A DNA stretch of 64,000 bases from Actinomadura xylanilytica (GCF_030283145.1 NZ_JASNWE010000002.1:248001-312000); one strand, 5' to 3'; shown: positions 42,628-52,826, counted from the stretch's first letter. Notes: generated by a model not told the origin, from the sequence alone. Numbers and translations are program-made.

Positions 42628-43974
42628 GTGAAGGCCGGTGGCCGGACGGTCCATCTGTGGGCCGTACGTGCAGTGGCCGATCCAGGCGGCCGGTGCCGCA
42701 CCCGGAGCGCCGGCCGGGCCAGAGAACCTTGCCGCCGGGCCGATCACATGGCCGGCGGCCGGATGTGGAAGGGCACCGTGACTCCCACCTCGCGCATCAA
42801 AGAAGAGTTCTACCTGCAGAGGACGGTCGGCGACGATGCCCCGATGTTCGTGGACGCCACCCGGTACGCCCGGGAAGGGGTGCCCTATCCGCTGAGCGCC
42901 AAGAGGGCGCTGAAGGCCACCTGCGCCGTGTGGACGGACGACGAGGTGGTCGCGTTCAGCCTGCGCGACTACACCGCGGCACAGGCCGATCGGGAGGTCG
43001 AACACCTCGAGCACACCGTGGGCACGACGACGGTGACCCGGAGCAACGTGCTGCGGCCCCGGATGCCCCGCACGACCCTGTACGAGCTGACCGAGGCGGC
43101 ACGCGCGCTCTCGGCGTCCCTCGGCGACGACGTGATCGTCGAACTGGACGGCGATCTGTACGTTCTGGCGCTCACGCACCGGCACGACGGGGCCGGCCTG
43201 GCCCTCGTCGGCAGGCTGGCCGGGACGGCCGGAGGAGGGCGCGCCCGGGTGGGCCTCGCCGACACCGAGGCCGAGTTCAAGATCCCGACCTCGGGGGTCC
43301 GGCTGCGCGTCTTCCTGCGCTCCCCGGTGCGGCGGCGTGTCATCGCCTACGCCTTCAGCGGCTACCTCGCCCGCGAGCCCGGCGAGCTCGAGACCCTGAC
43401 CCGCGCCACCGCGCTGGCCCTCAACAGCGCCCACGAGCTGGCGGTGTTCCGGATGCTGTCCGGGCTCGACCGTTTCGCGGTACGGCCCGAGTCAGGGCAC
43501 TTCGCGACCGCGCCGAGCCCATCGGCCGGATCCGCCGTGTTCTCGGTTCCGGTCCAGCTGTCCAGCGACGACGGAACCCCGGCGGCCGAGGGCGACGTCG
43601 TCGCGGAGATCGATCTGGAACGGCTCGACCCGGTGACCGGCGGGCTGCTCATCCACCTGCGCGACGAGCTGACGTGGAATCCGGCGGTCGTCGGCTCGGT
43701 CCGGTTCGAGACCTACCGGCAGGTGCTCGATGAGGCCATCGGTGGATTGGTCGACGGGTCCTTCGGTGCCGAGGCCGTGCGCGACATCGCCTACGACATC
43801 GCGCTGGGCGACATCGGGCACGCCGCCGTCGCGGGCCTGCGTGCCGCCACGGCCGGCCTCCCCGGTCTGGAGGCCACGCCCGCCCGGGCCGAGGTGCGGC
43901 CCCGGCCGCCGGAAGCCGTCCGGCCCCCCTCATGTACAGACGCCGAAACTGCGGGAGCACTGAGGAAACTGTGA
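42628..43974 (+). CDS. unknown cytoplasmic protein downstream of the coupling protein
   Basis: Up to 448 residues, no membrane segment and no family I recognise. The coherent part begins near MWKGTVTPTSRIKEEFYLQR (ATG 42763); the ~45 residues from GTG 42628 are Arg-rich and may not belong. Later parts alternate strands and helices (DDVIVELDGDLYVLALTHRH, VRLRVFLRSPVRRRVIAYAF, LIHLRDELTWNPAVVGSVRF). It follows the coupling protein by 21 bases and overlaps the next gene (TGATG), so it belongs to the secretion operon, perhaps as substrate adaptor or effector. Confidence 0.6.
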   Translation: MKAGGRTVHLWAVRAVADPGGRCRTRSAGRAREPCRRADHMAGGRMWKGTVTPTSRIKEEFYLQRTVGDDAPMFVDATRYAREGVPYPLSAKRALKATCAVWTDDEVVAFSLRDYTAAQADREVEHLEHTVGTTTVTRSNVLRPRMPRTTLYELTEAARALSASLGDDVIVELDGDLYVLALTHRHDGAGLALVGRLAGTAGGGRARVGLADTEAEFKIPTSGVRLRVFLRSPVRRRVIAYAFSGYLAREPGELETLTRATALALNSAHELAVFRMLSGLDRFAVRPESGHFATAPSPSAGSAVFSVPVQLSSDDGTPAAEGDVVAEIDLERLDPVTGGLLIHLRDELTWNPAVVGSVRFETYRQVLDEAIGGLVDGSFGAEAVRDIAYDIALGDIGHAAVAGLRAATAGLPGLEATPARAEVRPRPPEAVRPPSCTDAETAGALRKL

Positions 43975-45485
43975 TGGTCACTGCGCCCAACGTCATCATG
44001 GCAGGGCATCCGAACCTCGCGCGGAAGCTGCGGGCCACCGGACGGTTTCCGGCCGTGGTCGACGTCGCCGCCGCCACCGCGCTTCGGGAGCTGTCCCAGA
44101 GCGGCAGGATCGGTTCCCCGGCCACGTTCATGTTCGGGCCGGACTTCGACGAGGACCTCCCCGACGCGGGGGTCGCCGTCCTGGCCAACGGGCTGGCGGC
44201 GAGCGGGTTCACCGTGCTCGTGCACTCCGTCTTCACCGCCCGCGGCGACGTCTTCGACCCGCGGGTGGTCGCGGACATGGGGCCGCTGACCATGGCGGAA
44301 CTGCTGACGATTCTCACCCGGCCGGGCGATCAGCCGTCCCCTCGGCACGAGCCCCCGTCCGAGCCCCCGCCGCCCCCTCGGCACGACCTCCTTATCGAGC
44401 CGCCGCCGGGCCCATGGGCGGCTTCCGCGCCGATGCCCACGCAGCCCGCCCCCGCTCCGCCCGGTCCGCAGGCTGCGCCTATGGAGGCTCCGCCCGGCCC
44501 ACAGGCCGCGCCTGTTGAGGAAGGTCCGCCCGGCCCACAGGCCGCGCCTGTTGAGGAAGGTCCGCCTGGTCCGCAGGTTGCTCTTGTTAAGGAACCACCG
44601 CCCGGTCCGCAGGCTGCGCCTGCTGAGGAACCGCCGCCCCATCCCGTCCCCGACCCGGACGGGCTGCCGGAGGAGGGCCACCAGGACATTTCCACACAGC
44701 CCGCCGACGCTCAGGACCCGGCGGAGAGCCCCGAGTGGGAAGGCCGGCCAGAACATCAGGACGTTCTCGTGGCCACCGCTGAGAAGCAGGACCTCGCTGA
44801 GAAGCAGGACCTCGCTGAAAAGCAGGACCTCCCTGAATGGATGTGGAAGGAGACGGCACCGGAACTCGACCACTACTCCGACTTGCTGCCGGAGCCCCAC
44901 TGGCAGGGCGATCTCGTCCCGGTACAAGGTGTGGCGCCCCCGCCCCCGCCCCTGCCATCGCCCGCGCCCGCGTCCTCGCGTCGCCGCGGCGGGGTTGTGC
45001 TGGTAGCCGCCGCGGCAGGGCTCGTGCTCCTCGCAGGGCTGGCGGCCGTGGCCGTGTTGACGGTCGGGTCGGGGAAGGGCGAGCGGCGCCCTGAGGCGGC
45101 GAGCACGTCCGCCAGGCCCTCGCCTACGTCTCCGGCGCCCACCTCTCCGGTGCCCGCGTCGGCGGTCCCCACGTCCTCCCCGACAGCGGTGCGCCCGGCC
45201 GAGCAGTACAGGCCGACCGGGGTGCAGATCGTCGACAGCCGGGTCTCGATCGAGGTCAGATGGAAGGACGGCAGCAGGGGCAAGGCCGCGTACTACGTGG
45301 TCGGCGGCCCGGCGGGGCAGACACCCTCAACCCTGGCCAGCTCCTCGCCGGGAGCCACGAAGGTCGTGGTCGCCGCCCTGAACCCGAGCGTGGAGTACTG
45401 CCTGACGGTCGTCGCCGTGGTGGACGTCGACCGGGTCGCCTATGCCAAGCCCGTCTGCACTCACCGCGGCAAGCGGGAGGGCTGA
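43974..45485 (+). CDS. repeat-rich single-pass membrane protein with C-terminal FN3-like domain
   Basis: 503 residues. An N-terminal alpha/beta domain of ~125 residues (NVIMAGHPNLARKLRATGRF..., Rossmann- or receiver-like) is followed by a Pro-rich linker with tandem PPGPQAAPVEEG units and EKQDLA units, a membrane helix (GVVLVAAAAGLVLLAGLAAV), a Thr/Ser/Pro stalk and a fibronectin-III-like domain (about 430-500, VSIEVRWKDGSRGKAAYYVV). The topology places the FN3 domain outside. It may bridge the cytoplasmic machinery and the envelope. ATG 43974 overlaps the upstream stop; the 3' end overlaps the convergent gene by 25 bases. Confidence 0.65.
   Translation: MVTAPNVIMAGHPNLARKLRATGRFPAVVDVAAATALRELSQSGRIGSPATFMFGPDFDEDLPDAGVAVLANGLAASGFTVLVHSVFTARGDVFDPRVVADMGPLTMAELLTILTRPGDQPSPRHEPPSEPPPPPRHDLLIEPPPGPWAASAPMPTQPAPAPPGPQAAPMEAPPGPQAAPVEEGPPGPQAAPVEEGPPGPQVALVKEPPPGPQAAPAEEPPPHPVPDPDGLPEEGHQDISTQPADAQDPAESPEWEGRPEHQDVLVATAEKQDLAEKQDLAEKQDLPEWMWKETAPELDHYSDLLPEPHWQGDLVPVQGVAPPPPPLPSPAPASSRRRGGVVLVAAAAGLVLLAGLAAVAVLTVGSGKGERRPEAASTSARPSPTSPAPTSPVPASAVPTSSPTAVRPAEQYRPTGVQIVDSRVSIEVRWKDGSRGKAAYYVVGGPAGQTPSTLASSSPGATKVVVAALNPSVEYCLTVVAVVDVDRVAYAKPVCTHRGKREG
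44446..44640 (+). repeat. 36-bp tandem repeats coding for PPGPQAAPVEEG units
   Basis: Five imperfect units; two adjacent ones (about 44487-44560) are identical over most of their length, pointing to recent duplication. The frame is kept. Confidence 0.85.
44774..44836 (+). repeat. 18-bp tandem repeats coding for EKQDLA units
   Basis: Three units of GAGAAGCAGGACCTCGCT type with one or two substitutions. In frame within the FN3-like protein gene. Confidence 0.85.
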
Positions 45486-47677
45486 GCCGCCCACAGCGGC
45501 GCGCGCGGGTCCCACCACCAGGACAGGCGGCGCAGGAGCGGCCGGGAGCGCCGCAGCCCGGCGGTCAGGGAACGGACCTCCGCGACCATGAACGCCGCGT
45601 CGTCCGGTGTGACCGCCCCGCCGAATCCGGCGGCGTTCACCAGCCCGGCCACCCTGTGCAGCCGTGCGGGCTCGACGCCCGGTAGTTCCCGGGCGAGTCG
45701 CTCCGACATCTCGGGGGCGGTGGCGGACGCGGGGACGGGCAGGCCCGCGATGCGCATCGCCACCACCAACTCGGTCCATGCCGCCAGAATCCGGTCGGAC
45801 GGGGTGCCCTGGCGCAGCCGCCGGAGCCGGATCGCCCGCAACGACGGGACGCCCAGCAGCAGGGCCGACAGGACGATCAGGGCGAGCCCCGTAAGGACGA
45901 GCAGGAGCGTCCCGCCCGTGCCCGACCGCGACCGTCCGTGCCGGCCCGCGCCGTCGCCGTCGCCGACGTGGCCGTCGGTACCGGCCGTGTCCGGGTGGGC
46001 GCCGTCGCCTTTCGTCTGATCGACGGCGCGAGGCCGCGCGGCCTCCTGCGAACGCGTGCGCGGGTTCGGGTCGAACGGCACCCAGCCCAGGCCCTCGAAA
46101 TAGATCTCGCCCCAGGCCACCGCGTCGCCGGTGCGGATCACACGGTCGTCACCGCCGCCGCTGCCCGGCCCGAACCCGACCACCACCCGGCTCGGGAGCC
46201 CGGCCCCCCGTGCGAGCACCGCGAACGCGCTGGCGAACTGCTCGGACGTCGCGCCGCCGCCCTTCTTGCCCGGTACCACCAGCAGCTTGGCGAGCTCTTC
46301 ATAGCCGTGCCCGCTCGGGGCGCCCGCCTCGAAGGTGTAGGAGTCGCGCAGGTATTCGGCGAGGCGGGACGCGCGCTGGTATGCGGTGCCGTCCCCGGCG
46401 GCCTTGAGGGCGATGCCGGCCAGCTTCGGGGGCGCACCGGGCGGCAACCGGAGGTAGCGCTCGTACCCGGAGCCGGAGGCCGCCGCGGCGCCGGCCGCCG
46501 GCCGGCCGGCCCAGTCGGGGACGTTCCCTGTCACCGAGTAGGTCCGCCCGGCCACCGGGCCGTCCGAGGACAGCAGGGTGCCGGATTCCTCGTCGCCGGC
46601 GACACCGATCCCGTTCACACGGGTGGCGGTGCCGGGGACCGGTACCCAGTCGCCGGGCAGATCGCGGACCGAGACGCGCTCCGTGGTCGGCACCGTCTTC
46701 GGCGGCGTGCCCTTGGCGGGCGGCAGGATGGCCCCGCCGGGGCGGTACGCGCTTTCGGGCAGCCAGACGGGTCCGGTGAACTCGCTGAGGGCGACCCACC
46801 GCAGATTCGTCCGCGGGCCTGTCACCTGCATCAGGGGGACGTCGGGTTCGGCAGCCCAGGTCGATAGGTAGGACAGCGGATTGCGCAGTTCGACCGGCGT
46901 CTGCGGGGCGGCAGCCCTGCGCGGGTCTGCCGCCCGTGTCGGCCAGCCCTCCAGTGCCCCGGACGCGGCGGCCGCGTAGAGGGCACCGGGTAGCGTCACC
47001 ACGCAGGCGGCCGCCATGGCCACCGCGCCGATGCGCGCCCGCCACCGGCGCGGTCCGGCCGCGGGTCCGAGGCCCGGAAGCGGCACGGCGAGCCCGGCGT
47101 GGGCGGTGTCCGGACGAGCCTGCGGAGCGGCTGCCAGCAGCACGGCCGCGGCGACGGCGATCAGAGCGGCCGACCAGTAGCCCGGCCCGGCCGCCTGCGG
47201 GTTGAGCACCGCGGCACCGCACAGGACCAGCGCACCGGGCAGCAGCGCCGGGAGGACGCGGCCGTCGCGGTTCAGCACCGTCGCGATCGCTCCGGCCAGC
47301 CAGACCGCCCCCACCGGGAACGCCAGCAGGTCCACGGTCGCCGGGGCGTGCGGCGCGGTGGTCAGGATGCGCGCGCCGGAGTGCAGCAGCGCGTCCACGG
47401 CGGCGGGCACCGGGCCCTTGACCGGCCCGGGAGCCCAGGAGGCCAGCGCGATCAGCCAGACCACGGCCACCGGCAACCCGGCCGGAATCGCGGCGGGTCC
47501 GATCCCGCGCGTCAGCCGGTGCGCCAGCGACGTCACCGCCACGGCACAGGCCGCGGTGATGACCAGCACGGCGAACACCGGAAACGGCCGGTCGTATCCC
47601 GCCGCCAGCAGCGGCGCCGAGGCGGCGGCGGCCAGCGCGACCGCGGCGGACGACACGGCGGTGCGGGCGGGGCTCAC
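45461..47677 (-). CDS. TgpA-like membrane protein with inactive transglutaminase-fold domain
   Basis: 738 residues: 5-6 membrane helices in the first 235 residues, a DUF3488-like ectodomain, a transglutaminase-fold domain (about 440-540), a further membrane helix (about 585) and a DUF4129-like C terminus. In the transglutaminase core the catalytic Cys position reads ATSEQFASAFAVLAR (Ser478 for Cys), the His position reads DAVAWGEIYF (Val520 for His) and only the Asp (FDPNP) remains. It should bind, not cut or crosslink. GTG 47677 overlaps the DUF58 stop, making it the last gene of the MoxR operon. Confidence 0.85.
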   Translation of the reverse strand: MSPARTAVSSAAVALAAAASAPLLAAGYDRPFPVFAVLVITAACAVAVTSLAHRLTRGIGPAAIPAGLPVAVVWLIALASWAPGPVKGPVPAAVDALLHSGARILTTAPHAPATVDLLAFPVGAVWLAGAIATVLNRDGRVLPALLPGALVLCGAAVLNPQAAGPGYWSAALIAVAAAVLLAAAPQARPDTAHAGLAVPLPGLGPAAGPRRWRARIGAVAMAAACVVTLPGALYAAAASGALEGWPTRAADPRRAAAPQTPVELRNPLSYLSTWAAEPDVPLMQVTGPRTNLRWVALSEFTGPVWLPESAYRPGGAILPPAKGTPPKTVPTTERVSVRDLPGDWVPVPGTATRVNGIGVAGDEESGTLLSSDGPVAGRTYSVTGNVPDWAGRPAAGAAAASGSGYERYLRLPPGAPPKLAGIALKAAGDGTAYQRASRLAEYLRDSYTFEAGAPSGHGYEELAKLLVVPGKKGGGATSEQFASAFAVLARGAGLPSRVVVGFGPGSGGGDDRVIRTGDAVAWGEIYFEGLGWVPFDPNPRTRSQEAARPRAVDQTKGDGAHPDTAGTDGHVGDGDGAGRHGRSRSGTGGTLLLVLTGLALIVLSALLLGVPSLRAIRLRRLRQGTPSDRILAAWTELVVAMRIAGLPVPASATAPEMSERLARELPGVEPARLHRVAGLVNAAGFGGAVTPDDAAFMVAEVRSLTAGLRRSRPLLRRLSWWWDPRAPLWAAQPSRLPR

Positions 47678-48813
47678 CGGGCCCACCAGCGGCTCTCGTT
47701 CCACTGCGCGGCGAAACCGGCCGCATCGGGTGCGCGCAGGAGCCGCCCCCTGGCCTGCGGCTCGGGCATCTCGTCGCCGGTGCCGCCGGGGCCGATCAGG
47801 CCGACCAGCGAGAGGGTGCGCCGCGCGGCGAGCACCCGCATCGCCGCGGCGACGTCGTCGCCCGCCGCCTTGGTGGACAGCAGCACGACCGCGGGTCCGG
47901 ACGGGGCGGAACGCAGCCCGGCGCAGGCGGCCGGGAAGTCGGATCCGGGCCGGGCCCCGGCCTCGGCGAGGACGTCCAGGTGCGCGGTCGCCCCCGCGCT
48001 CGCGGGCGAACGCACGCCGCCGGCCAGTCGCAACTCGACCGGGACGCCCGGAGCGGATGCCACGATCGAGGCCGCGGCCTCCGCGAGGGCGTCCAGCTCG
48101 TCGGGGCCGTACCGGTCGTCGACCAGCACGGTCATCCCCGGGCTCGCGGAGTCCATGTGCTCGCGGACCATCAGGCGCCCGCGGCGCGCCGAGGTGCGCC
48201 AGTGGATCTGGCGGACGTCGTCGCCGGGCACGTGCTCGCGCAGCCCGGCGAAGGCCCCTTCGGAGGCGCGGACCGATGCCGACGAGGTGTCCCGGCCGCC
48301 GCCACCGGCCGCGGGTACGGCGACGAGCCGGTGGTGGCGCGGATGCACCAGCAGCCGGACCGGCACGTCGTCGGCCGCCCGGACGGCGCGCACCAGGCCC
48401 AGCGGGTCGGTGCGGACCAGACTGAGCGGACCGGCCTCGACCGCGCCGCGCCGCGGCGCGGACAACAGGTACCGGATCCGGGTGCGGGCGGGACCGAGCG
48501 GCAGGACGACCGCCGGTCCGGGGCCGGCGACGCGTTCGGCGACGGCGCTGCGGGCGTCGTCCCCCGGCACGATGTCCAGGACGACGGTGACGGCCGAGCC
48601 GGCGCGGACCCGTGTGGCCGTGGCCCGGCGGTCGACCCGGGCGGCCGGGGGCCGTCCGGCGACGGGCACGGCCAGCGCGACGGCCAGGATGGCGAGGGCG
48701 CCCAGCACGCCCGGCGCCAGGTAGCCCAGGCCGACGCCGCCGCCGCACAGCACGGCTCCGGACGCGAGCAGCCCCCAGCCGCGGGCCGTGGGGCGGGGAG
48801 TGCTGCCTGCCAC
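47674..48813 (-). CDS. DUF58 family protein
   Basis: 379 residues. Two N-terminal membrane helices (about 15-60), a beta-rich part and the DUF58 signature REHVPGDDVRQIHWRTSARR, followed by a vWA-like alpha/beta segment (MTVLVDDRYGPDELDALAEA, AVVLLSTKAAG). DUF58 proteins work with MoxR AAA ATPases, probably in envelope or metal-insertion chaperoning. GTG 48813 is four bases after the MoxR stop with GGAG. Confidence 0.88.
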   Translation of the reverse strand: MAGSTPRPTARGWGLLASGAVLCGGGVGLGYLAPGVLGALAILAVALAVPVAGRPPAARVDRRATATRVRAGSAVTVVLDIVPGDDARSAVAERVAGPGPAVVLPLGPARTRIRYLLSAPRRGAVEAGPLSLVRTDPLGLVRAVRAADDVPVRLLVHPRHHRLVAVPAAGGGGRDTSSASVRASEGAFAGLREHVPGDDVRQIHWRTSARRGRLMVREHMDSASPGMTVLVDDRYGPDELDALAEAAASIVASAPGVPVELRLAGGVRSPASAGATAHLDVLAEAGARPGSDFPAACAGLRSAPSGPAVVLLSTKAAGDDVAAAMRVLAARRTLSLVGLIGPGGTGDEMPEPQARGRLLRAPDAAGFAAQWNESRWWAR

Positions 48814-48817
48814 GCTC

Positions 48818-49807
<990 letters not shown>

Positions 49808-49819
49808 TGGGTGTCCCTC

Positions 49820-51670
49820 CTAGCCGCAGTTGGCCCAGCCGGCCGAAGCGCTCGCGCCGGACGTGCCGCCCGAGTAGCGGACGCACACGCCAGGCGCATG
49901 GATGAAGACCGGCCCGGCGTAGTACTTGAAGGTGCCGCTGTCGCTCGCGACCTTGCCGCCGGTCTTGCTCTGCAGGCGGACCCAGCCGCTGGTGCCCTTG
50001 CCGATGTTCGTGGTCTTCATGGTGACCGCGCAGTTGTTCTTGGTGGTGGCGCTGTAGAGCTGGTAGATCCGCCCGCCCGTGAACGACGTCGACCGCTGGA
50101 TCTTGTAGTTGCCACCCGAAGCCGAGTTGCAGACCTGCTGCGGCGTGTACGGGTTGCGGGTCTGAGTGGGTGGGGGCTTCGGCTTGGACGGACGCGGTTT
50201 ACTCGAGGGCGGCTTCGTGCTGGTGGACGGCTTCGTGCCCGTGGACGGCTTCGTGCCTGTGGACGGCTTCGTGCCCGTGGACGGCTTCGTCGTCGGTGAC
50301 GTCGGGGGCTTCCGTGAGGGCAGTCGAAGCGACGGAGCAGGTCCGCTGGGCTCCGGCGTGGACGAAGACGGTTGCGTGGGCCTGGCCGGAGTGCGCCTTT
50401 CGGGGATGGTGGGCCATGCCGCCTTGGGCGTCTTCCGCGGAGGGCTCGGGGCGGACGGGCTCGGGAAGAGTGGATCGGCGATCGGTGCCGGTATCGGGGG
50501 CGGACTGCTCTCCCCGCCGGGCGTGTTCGGTTCGTTCCCGCCCCGACCCGGCCCACCCGGGTACTTGCCGATCGTGCGGGCCACACCGTTGTTGCCGACG
50601 ACCATCGCGTCCGTGCTTCCCGGCGCGTTGACGAACAGGTTGCCCTCGCGGATCTGCACCTCCAGATCACCGCGCCCGGCCGGCATGTTCAGCACGCCGG
50701 TCTGCCGCCCCGCCGGCTCGAACACCCGGACCTGCCCGGTCGTCCGCACGGGCAGGTAGACCTTGCCGGCGAACGGCACGGCGGGATCCTGGACGGGATC
50801 GCTCAACGGGAACGACCGGACCGGGCCGCCCGTGCGCACGTCGCCCACCGTGACCACCTTGCCCGCGGCGGGTGCGGTGACCGCGGCGAGCATGCCATGG
50901 GTGCGCTCCGGCACCATCGCGCCGTCGAGCGACACGGGCGCCTTGATCCGGCGGGTGGCGTCGCTCGTCGCGACCACCAGCTCGCGGCCCCCGCGATCGA
51001 CCACGAGCGCACCCCGGTCCAGCACGCTCACCGCCAGATCGTGGCCGGGCTCGGAGACCTCGGCCGTGTGGACGACGGTGGCGCCGTGGGCGGTGACCTT
51101 CAAGGCGACGACGGTGCCCTGCCCGGGCGCCGCCACCCACAGCAGGCCGGCTGCGTCGAACTCGCCGCCGACCAGCGGTCCGGGCAGCTGCAGGGCCGGG
51201 CCCACGGGACGCAGCGTGGACGGGTCCAGCGCGCGTACCGCACCGGCGGTGCGCTCGATCAGCGCGGCGGCGTCGGACCCCATCGCCAGGTGCGGATCGC
51301 CGCGGGTGCCGACGTCCAGCCGTCCCGAGAATCCCAGCCCGTTGAGGTTGAGCGACGACACGCGGCCGGTGTCCAGGTCGTGGATAAGCAGGAACCTGTC
51401 GTTCTGGGTGATCTGCACCCGGTGGCCGCGGGCGTCGGTCACCTCACGGCGCTGCTCGACCCGGCGGTTGTCGGGGTTGACCCGGTCCACCTCGCCCGCC
51501 GACCGGCTCCACAGCCACGCGCTGCCGTCGGAGGCCGCGATGGCGAGACCGGCCCGCCCCCCACCCAGCAGGGTGGCCAGCAGCGCCACGGTGACCAGTA
51601 GGGCCGCCGCCCACCAGCCGGCCCGCGCGCGCACCATGACGGCGATCTTCTTCCGCCCCTTCACAGCCAT
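49820..51670 (-). CDS. membrane-anchored beta-propeller protein with spore-associated-protein-A-like C-terminal domain
   Basis: 616 residues. Signal-anchor helix (about 15-40), then ~320 residues of strand repeats resembling a beta-propeller (RVSSLNLNGLGFSG, AGLLWVAAPGQGTVVALKVT, GKVVTVGDVRTGGPVRSFPL). A Pro/Ser/Thr linker with KPSTGT repeats follows. The C-terminal ~105 residues (YKIQRSTSFTGGRIYQLYSA, CAVTMKTTNIGKGTSGWVRL, DSGTFKYYAGPVFI, CVRYSGG) resemble spore-associated protein A of streptomycetes, with four Cys. It is the first gene of the MoxR operon. A surface sensor or adhesion role is plausible, not shown. Confidence 0.75.
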   Translation of the reverse strand: MAVKGRKKIAVMVRARAGWWAAALLVTVALLATLLGGGRAGLAIAASDGSAWLWSRSAGEVDRVNPDNRRVEQRREVTDARGHRVQITQNDRFLLIHDLDTGRVSSLNLNGLGFSGRLDVGTRGDPHLAMGSDAAALIERTAGAVRALDPSTLRPVGPALQLPGPLVGGEFDAAGLLWVAAPGQGTVVALKVTAHGATVVHTAEVSEPGHDLAVSVLDRGALVVDRGGRELVVATSDATRRIKAPVSLDGAMVPERTHGMLAAVTAPAAGKVVTVGDVRTGGPVRSFPLSDPVQDPAVPFAGKVYLPVRTTGQVRVFEPAGRQTGVLNMPAGRGDLEVQIREGNLFVNAPGSTDAMVVGNNGVARTIGKYPGGPGRGGNEPNTPGGESSPPPIPAPIADPLFPSPSAPSPPRKTPKAAWPTIPERRTPARPTQPSSSTPEPSGPAPSLRLPSRKPPTSPTTKPSTGTKPSTGTKPSTGTKPSTSTKPPSSKPRPSKPKPPPTQTRNPYTPQQVCNSASGGNYKIQRSTSFTGGRIYQLYSATTKNNCAVTMKTTNIGKGTSGWVRLQSKTGGKVASDSGTFKYYAGPVFIHAPGVCVRYSGGTSGASASAGWANCG

Positions 51671-51957
51671 CCCCTCGTCCTGTGGGCTTCACGGAGCGGG
51701 CCCGGCCCGCTCACCTCGCGCGGGTGGTGGAGCCCGAACTGGACCAGACCGGGCGGGCGTGGGTGGCACCGGCTCCGCGGCCGTCGCTCCCACCGCCGCG
51801 GCACCGGCTCCTCGGAGCGCATGTCGACGGCCATCACGGCAGGTCTTCTCCACAGGTCAGAGGTACGTGCTGAGCCGGTCGGTGGACGGCCGACCGCGCT
51901 ACATACCACTGTCCGGAGAACGGCGGTTCCGGCAACCGCCGGGGCCGTCGCAGGACG
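51671..51957. other. promoter region of the MoxR operon
   Basis: No gene on either strand. The region lies between the end of the sigma-factor pair and the first gene of the MoxR operon on the same strand, so it should hold that operon's promoter. No clear motif was recognised. Confidence 0.4.
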
Positions 51958-51981
51958 GTGAGGCCCGCCGGCGGGCCTCAC
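51958..51981 (-). terminator. perfect 24-bp palindrome after the ECF sigma/anti-sigma pair
   Basis: GTGAGGCCCGCC-GGCGGGCCTCAC is an exact palindrome 23 bases beyond the stop of the minus-strand gene at 52005. It can form a 10-bp hairpin with a tight loop; no U-run follows. It separates this pair from the MoxR operon. Confidence 0.6.
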
Positions 51982-52004
51982 CTGAGCGAACGCGCTGGTG
52001 TCCC

Positions 52005-52826
52005 TTAGAAGGAGCCCGCGTACTCCTGAACGGTGGCGATGACGCGCCCCTTGGCATCGAGGGCCGCGAGGTCCACCCGCTCGAAGCCCTCGTCGGGGTT
52101 CTCGGGAGGTGTGGTCCAGGTCGGGCGGGCCCCCGGCTTGTGGTCGAGGAACGCCATGAAGAACCCGTCCGGCTTCACGGGGAGGACCCGCTGCTGCCCG
52201 TCCTGCAGGGTCACCCGGATCTGCGTGGTGGAGACCGGCGCCCGGCCGAGAAGCCCCATCTCGTTCTCGGACAGTTCCCCGAACCTCGCCTGGAGCGGCG
52301 GGCCCTCTGCCTCGGAGCCCGGCTGCGCCCGCTTGGGAAGGACGCCGTCCGCGCCGCACTCCAAGCTGCCGTCCTTCTTGCCGACGGTGCGCAGGTAAGT
52401 GCACTCGGAGTCCTTACGGCCGGGCGCCATCCACAGTTGGACGACCACGCCGCGCGAACTACGGGCCTCGATCACCATCTTGGCCTTGGAGGTGTCCACC
52501 GTGGACCAGTCGCTGTTCGGGTCCTGCCCGCCCTTGAAGGCGTTGATCACCCCTGTGGGGATGATGCCGGCGGCGTCGGCTCCGGCGCCGAGCGCGCCCA
52601 AGGTGAGTGTGGTCGCGAGGACGATCGTCCAGCGACGGCGCCCCCTACCGGACGTGCGCGCCGGTGCGACCGAGTCGCTGACCATGATCCTGGCCAGGAC
52701 GCGGCGCCCCTGGGCGTCGCCCGCCGCGTCGGCGAACTCGTCCTGGCCCATGGGGTTGCCCTGGCCCATCACCTGCCGGACGTGCGCGACCGTGTCCTCG
52801 ACCGACGTGTTTTCGTTCTTCATCAC
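52005..52826 (-). CDS. putative membrane-anchored partner of an ECF sigma factor
   Basis: 273 residues. A hydrophilic N terminus of ~65 residues (a possible sigma-binding region), one membrane helix (WTIVLATTLTLGALGAGADA) and a ~170-residue external domain with one Cys pair (SECTYLRTVG, SLECGADG). No zinc HxxxCxxC anti-sigma motif is present, so the anti-sigma role rests on position: its ATG overlaps the sigma stop (ATGA). The external domain is unknown. Confidence 0.65.
   Translation of the reverse strand: MMKNENTSVEDTVAHVRQVMGQGNPMGQDEFADAAGDAQGRRVLARIMVSDSVAPARTSGRGRRRWTIVLATTLTLGALGAGADAAGIIPTGVINAFKGGQDPNSDWSTVDTSKAKMVIEARSSRGVVVQLWMAPGRKDSECTYLRTVGKKDGSLECGADGVLPKRAQPGSEAEGPPLQARFGELSENEMGLLGRAPVSTTQIRVTLQDGQQRVLPVKPDGFFMAFLDHKPGARPTWTTPPENPDEGFERVDLAALDAKGRVIATVQEYAGSF

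Noticed and set aside
44446..44836. CRISPR-like array
   Set aside because: The units are contiguous, in frame and without spacers; they code for protein repeats.
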